Positions 8,877 to 17,248 of a DNA stretch of 64,000 bases are shown in pieces. A model generated the notes under the pieces. It worked only from the letters and a program-made list of their open reading frames with translations. It did not search any database and was not told where the DNA came from. Source of the DNA: an uncultured Ignavibacteriota bacterium (lineage in GTDB: Bacteria; Bacteroidota; Ignavibacteria; Palsa-1295); NCBI GenBank assembly GCA_903900335.1, contig CAIUMP010000060.1:1-64000 (forward strand). Reading direction: 5' to 3'. The position numbers and the translations under genes are program-made. Every line of letters begins with the position of its first letter. Within the stretch, counting starts at the first letter, position 1.

Positions 8877-9575
8877 TCATTTCTGGGGCTTTTTCGTTGA
8901 ATCGGTGAGCGTCGGGAGAAGTTTGAGTGGCTCCCCTTTCATCGCGCCCTCGCCTGGGATTGACGGTTGAACCGGCTTGAGGTCGTTGCCCTTATCGGCG
9001 CCCACCCGATTTCTCGCACCGAGAGATTCGCTCGGTGCGACGATCACTGGATGAAGAATGTGGTAGTGCTCCAGGTTCTGATCGCTCTCGAAGCCGAGCC
9101 CATCCGTGATCCGCCCGTTTCGCTCCACGATGTGGACGCGGGAATCTGAATGAAGAGTCTGATTCCCATTGTTCCATTCTAGTGAATCGGTGTCCACTTT
9201 GGTCCCTGAGTCACTTGTGATATGCACGTGACCATAGGCGGTCATATCATTCGTCGTCGCATTGATCCTGGCACTTGCAGAGGTAAGGATACTGGAGTGC
9301 TCGCCTTTGCGGTCATAGAAATCAACACGAACACCACTATCCAGCCAGGTGTAATGCTTCTGTTCGTACGTTTCCACCTTCCCTGCGTGAAGAATGGCGC
9401 GCAGCATTCCGTCCGATGAGAAGTTCATAGACGTGTTATAGCTGATCTGCGAGGGCTTATCTGCGCCGGTCGGAACCAGACCAACAGTGCTTGGCAGCAC
9501 TTTGGGGCTGTCATCGCAGCTTGCGAGGAATAGGAACACCGTCGCAAGCAGCAGCAAGATGGCTTGGCGTCTCAC
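8877..9575 (-). CDS. lptC: LptC-like LPS export periplasmic protein
   Basis: A 232-residue lipoprotein-type LptC. The signal ends at LFLAS with Cys20, so it is probably lipid-anchored rather than held by an N-terminal membrane helix as in Escherichia coli. The OstA/LptC-like beta-jellyroll follows: SSDGMLRAILHAGKVETYEQ, then SARINATTNDMTAYGHVHI, DTDSLEWNNGNQTLHSD and GLGFESDQNLEHYHI, the repeated pattern that forms the LPS-binding groove. A Lys/Pro-rich tail of about 50 residues follows. In the pathway LptC passes LPS from the inner-membrane LptBFG exporter to LptA. Its start overlaps the end of kdsD by 4 bp, so the Kdo genes and LptC are translated together. It is the last gene of the cluster. 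Confidence 0.85.
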   Translation of the reverse strand: MRRQAILLLLATVFLFLASCDDSPKVLPSTVGLVPTGADKPSQISYNTSMNFSSDGMLRAILHAGKVETYEQKHYTWLDSGVRVDFYDRKGEHSSILTSASARINATTNDMTAYGHVHITSDSGTKVDTDSLEWNNGNQTLHSDSRVHIVERNGRITDGLGFESDQNLEHYHILHPVIVAPSESLGARNRVGADKGNDLKPVQPSIPGEGAMKGEPLKLLPTLTDSTKKPQK

Positions 9576-10564
9576 GCGCTGATACCCGCCTTTACGATGT
9601 CGTGCATGTGAATAATGCCTTCTAGTTCACCATCGGGTGAGAGAGCGAGAAGTTGCATCACTTTCGGTGGGGTATCTTCCATGAGGTGGAGTGCCTCGAT
9701 CGCCAGCGCATCGGAATTGATCTTGCGCGGGTTCTTCGTCATAACTTCTTGCGCGAGAACGGTAGCCGGATTTACTGCCGTATTCTGCTGAAAATAACGG
9801 CGCAGATCACCGTCGGTAACGACACCGACGACAGCATCACCATCAAGCACGGCGGTTGCACCATAGCGCTTCCGGGACATTTCCAACATAACCTCATTCA
9901 AGGTTGCATCCTTTGAAACACTTGGAATTGCTCCATCCTTACCCATGAGATCCCGCACAGAGAAGGTTAGCCGTTTCCCAAGCGCACCTGCCGGGTGCAA
10001 GCGGGCAAAATCCTGACTTGTGAATTCCCGCGCTTCGAGTAAGGCCATCGCGATGGCGTCACCAAGGACAAGCGATGCGGTCGTTGAAGCAGTTGGTGCG
10101 AGGTCATGAGGGCAGGCCTCCTCATCACAGTGGATAAGAAGAAAGGCACCACCACTCTCCATCGCCGATTGTGCCAGCTTTGAATTGTCCGATGCCGTAA
10201 TCGCAACGATACGGACACCAATTGTTAGCAGCGAGGGCAAGAGCATCAGCAATTCGTCGGAAGCCCCGCTCTTGCTCAGAATAATAACAACGTCTTCTCG
10301 CTGGACCATACCAACGTCACCATGAACGGCCTCCGCTGGATGAAGAAAGAACGCTGGAGTGCCCGTGGAGGCGAGCGTTGAAGCTAGCTTGTTCGCTATG
10401 TGCCCGGACTTGCCGATGCCGGTTACGATCACCCTTCCTTTGCAGGAGAGCAGCAATGCGCAGGCGTGGTTGAACGCTGCTTCATCAAGGTGTGCGAGCG
10501 TTGCGGAGATCGCTCGCTGCTCGATCTCGAACGTGCTTCTGGCACTTTGGAAAAGGTCAACCAT
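9572..10564 (-). CDS. kdsD: Arabinose-5-phosphate isomerase (KdsD/KpsF family)
   Basis: A 330-residue sugar isomerase of the KdsD/KpsF family that makes arabinose 5-phosphate from ribulose 5-phosphate, the first step to Kdo. The N-terminal SIS domain (about residues 35-170) has GRVIVTGIGKSGHIANKLA and the GTPAFFLHPAEAVHGDVGMV stretch with the conserved His that is typical of this family. Two CBS domains fill the C-terminal third (about 205-325), with GVVTDGDLRR and GIIHMHD. The gene overlaps kdsA by 8 bp upstream and lptC by 4 bp downstream. Length and domain order match the family exactly. Confidence 0.94.
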   Translation of the reverse strand: MVDLFQSARSTFEIEQRAISATLAHLDEAAFNHACALLLSCKGRVIVTGIGKSGHIANKLASTLASTGTPAFFLHPAEAVHGDVGMVQREDVVIILSKSGASDELLMLLPSLLTIGVRIVAITASDNSKLAQSAMESGGAFLLIHCDEEACPHDLAPTASTTASLVLGDAIAMALLEAREFTSQDFARLHPAGALGKRLTFSVRDLMGKDGAIPSVSKDATLNEVMLEMSRKRYGATAVLDGDAVVGVVTDGDLRRYFQQNTAVNPATVLAQEVMTKNPRKINSDALAIEALHLMEDTPPKVMQLLALSPDGELEGIIHMHDIVKAGISA

Positions 10565-11411
10565 GCTCCTTCCCTCCTGCGATCAACGCTTCTCGCACAC
10601 GGAGGAGCTCTTCGAGCAATCCTTCAAGCTGGTTCAGGGGCAGCTGCGAATCCTTATCGCTTTTTGCTTCGGCCGGGTTCGGGTGGGTCTCAATGAAGAT
10701 ACCGTCGATTCCCACCGCCATCGCCGCGCGTGCCAGCGGCGCAATGAATTCCCGATTACCGCTACTTACACCATTCTGGCTGGGGCGCTGCACAGAATGC
10801 GTCGCATCGTAAATGACGGGCGCGCCAAATGAGCGCATGGTCACCAGCGATCGAAAATCCACAACGAGATCACCGTACCCGAAAAACGTCCCGCGCTCAG
10901 CAAGGATGACTCGATCATTTCCAGCTTCTTGAATTTTGGATTTAGCAAATCGCATGTCGTCCGGCGACATGAATTGTCCCTTCTTGACTTCCACCGCTCT
11001 ACCCGTTTTCGCTGCAGCGATCAGGACATCTGTTTGTCGCGAGAGGAACGCGGGAATCTGGATAACATCGCACACATCAGCAGCCAGCGAGGCTTCCGAG
11101 GCATCGTGGATATCCGTAAGCGTAGGCAGATCGTACTCTTTACGCACACGTGCCAGTAGTCCCAACGCAGCGTCATCACCGATGCCGGTAAAGCTCGCCC
11201 CACTGGTGCGATTTGCTTTCCGATACGACGACTTGAAGACGAAATCAACTGGTAAGCGTGACTCGATACGGAGCAGTTCTTCCGCAACAGTGCGAAGCAG
11301 TTTCTCGCTCTCGACCAGGCATGGCCCGGCAATGACAGCGAGCCGGTTGCTGCGACCGAATGTCACAGAGCGGCGGCCAGAAGGAGATGATATGATGACG
11401 TTTCGAATCAA
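10557..11411 (-). CDS. kdsA: 3-deoxy-8-phosphooctulonate (Kdo-8-P) synthase, metal-dependent type
   Basis: A 284-residue Kdo-8-phosphate synthase that condenses phosphoenolpyruvate with arabinose 5-phosphate. Family motifs are clear: FKSSYRKANRTSGASF, TDIHDASEA, IQIPAFLSRQTD, VEVKKGQFMSP and FIETHPNPAEAKSDKDSQLP. Cys31 in IAGPCLVESE aligns with the metal-binding Cys of the Aquifex enzyme, where the E. coli enzyme has Asn. His in YDATHSVQ, Glu in FIETHP and Asp in KSDKDSQ supply the other ligands. This points to the metal-dependent class. A start at 11411 gives the usual N-terminal length. The gene overlaps kdsD by 8 bp, so its product feeds directly into the same pathway. Confidence 0.95.
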   Translation of the reverse strand: MIRNVIISSPSGRRSVTFGRSNRLAVIAGPCLVESEKLLRTVAEELLRIESRLPVDFVFKSSYRKANRTSGASFTGIGDDAALGLLARVRKEYDLPTLTDIHDASEASLAADVCDVIQIPAFLSRQTDVLIAAAKTGRAVEVKKGQFMSPDDMRFAKSKIQEAGNDRVILAERGTFFGYGDLVVDFRSLVTMRSFGAPVIYDATHSVQRPSQNGVSSGNREFIAPLARAAMAVGIDGIFIETHPNPAEAKSDKDSQLPLNQLEGLLEELLRVREALIAGGKEHG

Positions 11412-11471
11412 TCGAATTAGATAAGTTTAGTTGCTCTTAACAGTCAAATCCGTCGGGACGTGCGCCACTCT

Positions 11472-12254
11472 TTAGCGAAGGCCCCGTCTGCGAATCTCGG
11501 AGAGGATCACGGCCGCGCTGGTAGCAACATTGAGCGATTCCCCTTCACCAAATCGCGGAACGATGATCTGCGCGTCTGAAAGTGAGAGCAGGACATCGCT
11601 TATGCCGTGCGCCTCACTACCCAAGAGAAGGAGAGTCTTGTCGGTAGTCTGTAACTCATAGACGGACGTTGCAGCCTCGCTAAGCGTAGCTGCGAGCACG
11701 TTCCAACCCTGCCGATTGAACATTGGAAGCTCCGAAGCAAGATCGACCTTGTTATGCAGATCGACATCGAAGATTGCACCCTGTGTGCTGCGAACAACTT
11801 TTGGTGAAAAGGGATCAGCGGTCCCCTCTCCCAAAAAGATGGTAGTAACACCAAACCACGCGGCCGTCCGGATGATCGTCCCGACATTACCGGGGTCCTG
11901 CACGGCATCCAATGCGAGGATCACGTTTCCGCTTGCAGTCGCTTTCGGAACCGGCATCTTAAGTACCGCGAAGATGCCCTGGGGCTCCTGCGTGTCGGAT
12001 ATTCGCGAAGCAAGTTTTGGCGAGACCGATAGCATATCCAATCCGCTGTTAATGCAACGATCGAATAATTTGGAACAGGAAGCGGCTGCTGCTTCCGTGA
12101 AGAGTATTTGGTCGATTAGATCTGGCCTCTTGTCAAGAGCCACTTCGAGTAAGTGTCGCCCTTCGATGACGAATTCGTTAAACTCGCGGCGTAGAGAAGC
12201 AGTGCGCAGCAGATCACGGATGTGCCTGGAAGCGGATTCTGTCAAGACGATCAT
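11472..12254 (-). CDS. TrmH/SpoU-family RNA 2'-O-methyltransferase
   Basis: A 260-residue SPOUT methyltransferase. The start at 12254 (MIVLTESASRHIRDLL) is chosen because the longer frame to 12353 would run into the mutase gene. An N-terminal RNA-binding domain (about residues 1-95; EFVIEGRHLLEVAL is the family signature) precedes the knotted SAM-binding domain: ALDAVQDPGNVGTIIRTAAW, then LLLGSEAHGISD and IVPRFGEGESLNVATSAAVI. These three motifs place it with the TrmH/RlmB-like enzymes that 2'-O-methylate rRNA or tRNA ribose. The exact target cannot be told from sequence. It starts 22 bp after the mutase stop and lies 60 bp upstream of kdsA, so it is probably in the same transcript. Confidence 0.9.
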   Translation of the reverse strand: MIVLTESASRHIRDLLRTASLRREFNEFVIEGRHLLEVALDKRPDLIDQILFTEAAAASCSKLFDRCINSGLDMLSVSPKLASRISDTQEPQGIFAVLKMPVPKATASGNVILALDAVQDPGNVGTIIRTAAWFGVTTIFLGEGTADPFSPKVVRSTQGAIFDVDLHNKVDLASELPMFNRQGWNVLAATLSEAATSVYELQTTDKTLLLLGSEAHGISDVLLSLSDAQIIVPRFGEGESLNVATSAAVILSEIRRRGLR

Positions 12255-12276
12255 GGCGTTGTAAGGGGCAATTGTA

Positions 12277-13869
12277 TCATGCGAACTCTCCGAACACACG
12301 CCGCATCGCGTCCGAGATCTCACCAAGCGATGCAAACGCCTCAACTGCCGCAATGATATGCGGCATCAGGTTTTCTCCAGACCTTGCAGCCTGCTCTACC
12401 GCATCTACCGCTGCCTCTGTGGCGCTCTGATCACGACGCGCTCGCAGCGCCTTCAACCGGGCAACCTGCGCGCGCTCAAGATCCGGATCCATGCGCAGCG
12501 TTTCGGGCGCAATGAGTTCTTCGGTGACGAACTCGTTGACGCCAACAACGATCGCTTCCTTCTTCTCCACCTGCTTTTGGTAGAGGTAGGCACTTTGTGC
12601 AATGCGGTCCTGATAATAGCCTTGCTCGATGGCGCGCACAGCACCTCCAAGTGCATCGACCTCCGCGATAAGCGAGGAGCTCCGCAGCTGCAACTCCGAT
12701 GTGAGATACTCTACGAAGTAACTGCCCGCGAGGGGATCCACCGTATCGGCAATGCCAGATTCATAGGCGATGACCTGCTGCGTTCTCAGCGCAGTTCGGG
12801 CCGCCAACTCAGTCGGGAGTGCCAGTGCCTCATCTTTTCCATTTGTGTGAAGCGACTGCGTGCCGCCCAGCACAGCGGCCATTGCCTCGATCGTTGTGCG
12901 GACAATGTTGTTCTCGATCTGTTGGGCTGTCAACGTAGAGCCCGCTGTTTGGGAGTGGAAGCGCAGCTTCAACGAGTCCGGTTTCTTTGCGCGAAATCGG
13001 TCGCGCATAATCTCGGCCCACAACGTTCGGGCCGCCCTGAATTTCGCGATCTCTTCGAAGAAATTCGAATGAGCGTTGAAGAAGAACGATAACCTCGGGG
13101 CAAAGTCATCGACATCCAGACCTGCATCGAGCGCGGCCTGCACATAGGCGATGCCGTTGGATAATGTGAATGCGATCTCCTCGACAGCCGTGGAGCCCGC
13201 CTCGCGAATGTGGTAGCCACTGATCGAGATCGTATTCCACGACGGTAACTCTGCAGCACACCACTTGAAAATATCGGTCACAACGCGCATGGATGGCGTC
13301 GGCGGATAGATATAGGTCCCGCGTGCCGCATACTCCTTCAGGATATCGTTCTGTATCGTCCCGGACAACTTCCTCAGATCGGCACCCTGCTTCTTCGCTT
13401 TGGCAACGTAGTGCGCCAACAAGATAGATGCCGTCGCGTTGATCGTCATCGAAGTGGATATCTTCGCCATCTCGATTCCTTCGAAGAGCACATCAAAGTC
13501 GTCGATCGAATCGATGGCCACTCCGACGCGCCCAACCTCCCCCTGGGCCATGGGATGATCGGAGTCGTAGCCTATCTGCGTCGGAAGATCGAAAGCGATG
13601 GAAAGCCCCGTTGTACCCGAGCCGAGCAGATACTTGTAGCGCTTGTTGGATTCCTCCGCGCTTCCGAAGCCGGCGTATTGCCGCATGGTCCACAGCCGCG
13701 ATCGGTACATCTCGGGATAGACCCCGCGGGTAAAAGGATACTCCCCTGCCCCCGCGATTGATTCCCGATTCTCCGAAGGATGTGGGATCTGGGAAGTGGA
13801 ATCTCTGGGGTAGCTGCGAGCTATTGGAATTCCGGATGTCGTCTCGAATGTATCTTTGCGAAGGGCCAT
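12277..13869 (-). CDS. Methylmalonyl-CoA mutase large-subunit catalytic domain protein
   Basis: A 530-residue acyl-CoA mutase catalytic (TIM-barrel) subunit. The start at 13869 ([13 protein letters not shown]) is favoured; the longer frame to 13998 reads through tandem repeats. The CoA-binding barrel has [52 protein letters not shown] and [19 protein letters not shown]. Tyr in RQYAGF and Arg in PPTPSMR are the residues that contact the substrate carboxylate in the methylmalonyl-CoA enzyme; isobutyryl-CoA mutase has Phe and Gln there, so methylmalonyl-CoA is the likelier substrate. The protein stops before any B12-binding DxHxxG domain, so a separate small subunit must supply cobalamin, and none is in the window. 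It heads the trmH-kdsA-kdsD-lptC cluster, which is metabolically unrelated. Confidence 0.9.
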   Translation of the reverse strand: MALRKDTFETTSGIPIARSYPRDSTSQIPHPSENRESIAGAGEYPFTRGVYPEMYRSRLWTMRQYAGFGSAEESNKRYKYLLGSGTTGLSIAFDLPTQIGYDSDHPMAQGEVGRVGVAIDSIDDFDVLFEGIEMAKISTSMTINATASILLAHYVAKAKKQGADLRKLSGTIQNDILKEYAARGTYIYPPTPSMRVVTDIFKWCAAELPSWNTISISGYHIREAGSTAVEEIAFTLSNGIAYVQAALDAGLDVDDFAPRLSFFFNAHSNFFEEIAKFRAARTLWAEIMRDRFRAKKPDSLKLRFHSQTAGSTLTAQQIENNIVRTTIEAMAAVLGGTQSLHTNGKDEALALPTELAARTALRTQQVIAYESGIADTVDPLAGSYFVEYLTSELQLRSSSLIAEVDALGGAVRAIEQGYYQDRIAQSAYLYQKQVEKKEAIVVGVNEFVTEELIAPETLRMDPDLERAQVARLKALRARRDQSATEAAVDAVEQAARSGENLMPHIIAAVEAFASLGEISDAMRRVFGEFA

Positions 13870-13959
13870 GATGCAAAAATACGACACAATAGGCTGCGAG
13901 AAAGGGTTTTGGCACATCTTGCGGCTTCTGCCAAGTTCTTGACCCCTGTTCCACCTCTT

Positions 13960-14028
13960 GCAAACCGCGGGGCACAACTCTCGCAAACCGCAGGGCACAA
14001 CTCTTGCAAACCGAAGGGCACAACTCTC
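13960..14028. repeat. Three 23-bp tandem repeats
   Basis: Three adjacent 23-bp units (13960-13982, 13983-14005, 14006-14028) share GCAAACCGNNGGGCACAACTC with only a few changes. They lie between the divergent mutase and the first LPG-synthase-like gene, so they may affect one or both promoters or be a minisatellite. No related copy was noticed elsewhere in the window. Confidence 0.85.
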
Positions 14029-14050
14029 GGATTACTTCGTTCAGCTACGG

Positions 14051-15121
14051 ATGAAACACCCTCTCGTACGCTTCGCTGTCACGGCACTTGTTAGTTTGAC
14101 CGCGCTCTACTTTGCCTTTCGTGGAGTGAAATACGATGATCTAATGGCGGAGCTCGCTCACACGAATGTTCTTCTGATCCTTCTAGGGGTGCTCATCCTT
14201 TTCTGTGCTCATCTTTGCCGCGCATGGCGCTGGACGGTGATCCTGAGGCCCATCAAGAAAGGCACAAGTGTCTGGGGAGCCTTTAGGGCGATCATGGCGG
14301 GCTACGGAATGAACAACATTATCCCGCGCTCTGGCGAGCTCATACGTCCGTTCATCTTCGCGAAGAACGAAAAGCTCTTCATGAGCGGCGCCGTGGCAAC
14401 GATCATGATCGAACGCGTGGTGGACCTGATCTCCAATCTCGTTGCGATGCTGCTGGTCTTTGTGGTATATCCTACACAGATCGCCTATGGGTTTCCGGCG
14501 ATCGAGGCCGCAAGAACCCCCGTCGTGATCGGAATTGTACTCGTCCTGATGCTGGTTGGTGTGATGTTCTTTCGCACCGCGGCAACCGAAAGCGCGATTC
14601 ATCGCTTGATCCGGAAATGGCCATCAAGAATGCGGATTCCCATACAGCGCGCCGCAACAGAGTTCGCCACGGGACTTGAAGGCGTTCGCGCGAGCGGATC
14701 AGTGGCGGTGACACTAAGCACGCTAGGAATCTGGGTGTTCTATGTGGGCAGTATGTACCTTTGGCTCTACGCGTTTCCCGAGCCGCAATTTGCGCTGATT
14801 GGAATTCTCGGAGCCTTCTTTTTGCGGGTCGTCTCTGGCCTTGCATTCCTGATTCCGACGCCGGGCGGTGTCGGTTCGTATCACTACTTTATCAGTCAAT
14901 CACTGTTCCGCGTGTTCGGTGTTCCACTTACGGCCGGGATCGCCTACGCAACAGTCACGAATGCCGCGTTCAACAGCATCACCACGATCATCGGCCTAAC
15001 CGTGCTAGCTGTGGAAGGTATCTCGTTTCGCAGTTTTGTGACGGGAGGGATCGCCGCGAAGGAAGAGGGACTGCAACACGCCCACGCACGGGCAGCAACG
15101 GTCGATGCACCTCTCCAGTAA
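14051..15121 (+). CDS. LPG-synthase-like/UPF0104 integral membrane protein, copy 1
   Basis: A 356-residue polytopic membrane protein of the lysylphosphatidylglycerol-synthase transmembrane (AglD2/UPF0104-like) family. The start at 14051 gives MKHPLVRFAVTALVSLTALY; the longer frame runs back into the 23-bp repeats and is rejected. Family marks are RAWRWTVILRPI, GYGMNNIIPRSGELIRPF and the IPTPGGVGSYHYFI motif near the C-terminus, with about eight hydrophobic segments. Members lack the soluble aminoacyl-transferase half and are thought to be lipid or glycan flippases or transporters; the substrate is unknown. The next gene is a paralogue, and a phosphatase and BY-kinase follow, so a role in surface polysaccharide or lipid handling is likely. 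Confidence 0.88.
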   Translation: MKHPLVRFAVTALVSLTALYFAFRGVKYDDLMAELAHTNVLLILLGVLILFCAHLCRAWRWTVILRPIKKGTSVWGAFRAIMAGYGMNNIIPRSGELIRPFIFAKNEKLFMSGAVATIMIERVVDLISNLVAMLLVFVVYPTQIAYGFPAIEAARTPVVIGIVLVLMLVGVMFFRTAATESAIHRLIRKWPSRMRIPIQRAATEFATGLEGVRASGSVAVTLSTLGIWVFYVGSMYLWLYAFPEPQFALIGILGAFFLRVVSGLAFLIPTPGGVGSYHYFISQSLFRVFGVPLTAGIAYATVTNAAFNSITTIIGLTVLAVEGISFRSFVTGGIAAKEEGLQHAHARAATVDAPLQ

Positions 15122-15228
15122 GTACCAGAAGCATCGTACATTTGAGCTTCGCGAAGTTCCAGGACGAAACGGGAGACCAGCCATTCCCGTTGTAATCCAG
15201 TAGCCACTGCCCCGACATCATACCAATT

Positions 15229-16284
15229 GTGAATAGATCCAGCCTTAAGTACATTGCCCTCGCGCTGATAACCGTTGGCCTGCTGTATCTCGCCTTTCAA
15301 GGGCAGGATATTGGGAAGTCGCTGGAAGCGGTGGGGCAGGCCCACTTCCTTCCGCTCCTTGGCGGCGTGCTGCTCATGTTCCTATCTCACGCGCTTCGGG
15401 CGCTACGCTGGCAGATCGTACTCCGACCGCTCAAGCGAACGACAAGTTTTTGGCGCGCCTATAAGGCAACCCTGGCAGGATATGGAATGAATAATCTGGT
15501 ACCACGTTCCGGTGAGATCGTTCGACCTTACCTCATGGCCAGAGGTGAATCCATTCCCGTCGCGGGGGCGCTGGCAAGCGTTGTCGTAGAACGACTGGCC
15601 GATGTCATCGCGCTTGCGGTGCTGATGATCGGCTCATTGCTTATCTATCAAACTCGCGTCACGACGGTCTTCCCTGTCTTCTCGGGAAATACGATCGGGT
15701 TTATCGCGCTGGTCCTCGCCTGTTTGATCGGTTTCATTCTGATGTTCTTCAGCGAGCGACGCACGCGAGGATTCATCCGGATATTTGTCAAACGTCTGCC
15801 GGCCCTGCTTGCATCGAAGATCGAGAACGTTGCACTCGACTTTTCAAAGGGATTGCGCGGTTTGGATCGCTCGGCGATCCTGCCGCTGCTGCTCGGAACG
15901 ATCGGTATTTGGTTTATCTATGGCATCTCCATGTTTGTCTCACTTCAGGGATTTGAAGATCCAACGATGGCCAAACTTACGCTCCCCGATGCGTTCCTGC
16001 TATTGACGCTCTCCGGAATTGCGTTTACGATTCCGACGCCGGGCGGTACGGGGTCGTATCATGCTCTGATCAAAACCGGGCTTGCCATGGTCTTTGGTGT
16101 TCCACCGAATGTCGCTCTCGCGTACGCGATCGCCACACACGCGCTTAGTTACATCACCATGATCGCGGCCGGTCTTGCAGTGCTCATAAGCGAAGGGCTC
16201 TCCTTCGGAAATGCTCGGAGCATTGGGTCAACAGACTCTCATTCGCTGGATAGCTCGACAAAAGGAGGTGCATCGCATGGTTGA
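15229..16284 (+). CDS. LPG-synthase-like/UPF0104 integral membrane protein, copy 2
   Basis: A 351-residue paralogue of the preceding gene, starting with GTG at 15229 (read as Met; NRSSLKYIALALITVG follows). It shows the same landmarks in the same order: RALRWQIVLRPL, GYGMNNLVPRSGEIVRPYL and IPTPGGTGSYHALI, again with about eight membrane segments. The two proteins are clearly related but diverged throughout, which suggests an old tandem duplication with possible division of labour. Its 3' end overlaps the phosphatase gene by 8 bp, so the two are translationally linked. Confidence 0.88.
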   Translation: MNRSSLKYIALALITVGLLYLAFQGQDIGKSLEAVGQAHFLPLLGGVLLMFLSHALRALRWQIVLRPLKRTTSFWRAYKATLAGYGMNNLVPRSGEIVRPYLMARGESIPVAGALASVVVERLADVIALAVLMIGSLLIYQTRVTTVFPVFSGNTIGFIALVLACLIGFILMFFSERRTRGFIRIFVKRLPALLASKIENVALDFSKGLRGLDRSAILPLLLGTIGIWFIYGISMFVSLQGFEDPTMAKLTLPDAFLLLTLSGIAFTIPTPGGTGSYHALIKTGLAMVFGVPPNVALAYAIATHALSYITMIAAGLAVLISEGLSFGNARSIGSTDSHSLDSSTKGGASHG

Positions 16285-17110
16285 TACTCATTGCCATCTC
16301 GTACCTGGCGTCGACGATGGCGCGGAAACGCTGGATATAGCGCTGCGAATGATCGAAGAGGCCAAGCAATCTGGCCTTACGGCGATCCTTACCACACCGC
16401 ACATTCGGGGACGAATATCCGATCTCGCATTGCACGAAGAGCACAAACGTGCATTCCAGCCTGTGCTTGATGCCAAGCCAAATATGGATCTGTTTCTCGG
16501 CGGCGAAGTACGCGTCACCCCTGAAACACATGAGGTTGTTACGCGAAAGGAGTTTACCGCCAGCGAGTCCGGCAAGTATATTCTTCTGGAGTTGGAGTTC
16601 GAGAAAGTACCCAATTATTTTAGCCAGCTCCTCTTTGACTACCGGATCAATGGCATCACCCCGATAGTGGCGCACCCGGAGCGCAACGTTGGAGTGCTGA
16701 AGAACCCGGAATACGCGTTGGACTTCGTCCGTCAGGGTGCACTATTGCAAGTAACGACGGGCTGTCTGATCGGGGATCTCGGCGAAGCGTTCGAGTCGCT
16801 TTCGCTTATGCTTTTGGAGTGCGGGCTGGTCAGCATCATTGCAAGCGACGCGCATAACGTGCGCACGCGCCGCTTTAACAACTGGCCCACGGCCTATGAA
16901 CGACTCAAAGAATTAGAAGCACAGCCGGATGGCTCGGGCAAGCTGATCAGAACAGATGACATTACCACCACCAATCCAATGGCCGTATGTCTTGGCAACC
17001 CCATTCCACCCATTGAGCTGGATGAGTTGACGGCTGCAGACATACGGAAACGGCTTTCAACCGGTCGGGCGAAGCCGCTGGTGAAACGAAAGCGGTTCTT
17101 CTTCATGTAG
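16277..17110 (+). CDS. PHP-domain protein-tyrosine phosphatase (CpsB/YwqE type)
   Basis: A 277-residue PHP-superfamily phosphatase. The start at 16277 is set by a textbook AAAGGAGGTG site 6 nt before the ATG. The N-terminus MVDTHCHLVPGVDDGAETL carries the metal-binding HxH of the CpsB/CapC/YwqE group; further ligand motifs are TPHIRG near residue 45, GGEVRVTPE near 75, VAHPERN near 133 and SDAHN near 194. These manganese-dependent enzymes remove phosphate from the tyrosine cluster of BY-kinases that control capsule or exopolysaccharide length. The very next gene is such a kinase, which makes the assignment strong. The gene overlaps the upstream membrane protein gene by 8 bp. Confidence 0.9.
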   Translation: MVDTHCHLVPGVDDGAETLDIALRMIEEAKQSGLTAILTTPHIRGRISDLALHEEHKRAFQPVLDAKPNMDLFLGGEVRVTPETHEVVTRKEFTASESGKYILLELEFEKVPNYFSQLLFDYRINGITPIVAHPERNVGVLKNPEYALDFVRQGALLQVTTGCLIGDLGEAFESLSLMLLECGLVSIIASDAHNVRTRRFNNWPTAYERLKELEAQPDGSGKLIRTDDITTTNPMAVCLGNPIPPIELDELTAADIRKRLSTGRAKPLVKRKRFFFM

Positions 17111-17248
17111 TATATGTGCTCTCGCGGCGCGTGATGATCCACGTGCCGCCAGTGGCAATGTTCTTAGTTTGCTGCCCTTGCGTTGTTCCATTCGCTTGCT
17201 TTGTATGAGAGTGGAACAGGATGATCGGTCATCCAGAAGGATTCTATT

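Noticed and set aside
12358-13092. 244-codon plus-strand frame
   Set aside because: It is antisense to the mutase catalytic domain, whose motifs are clear.
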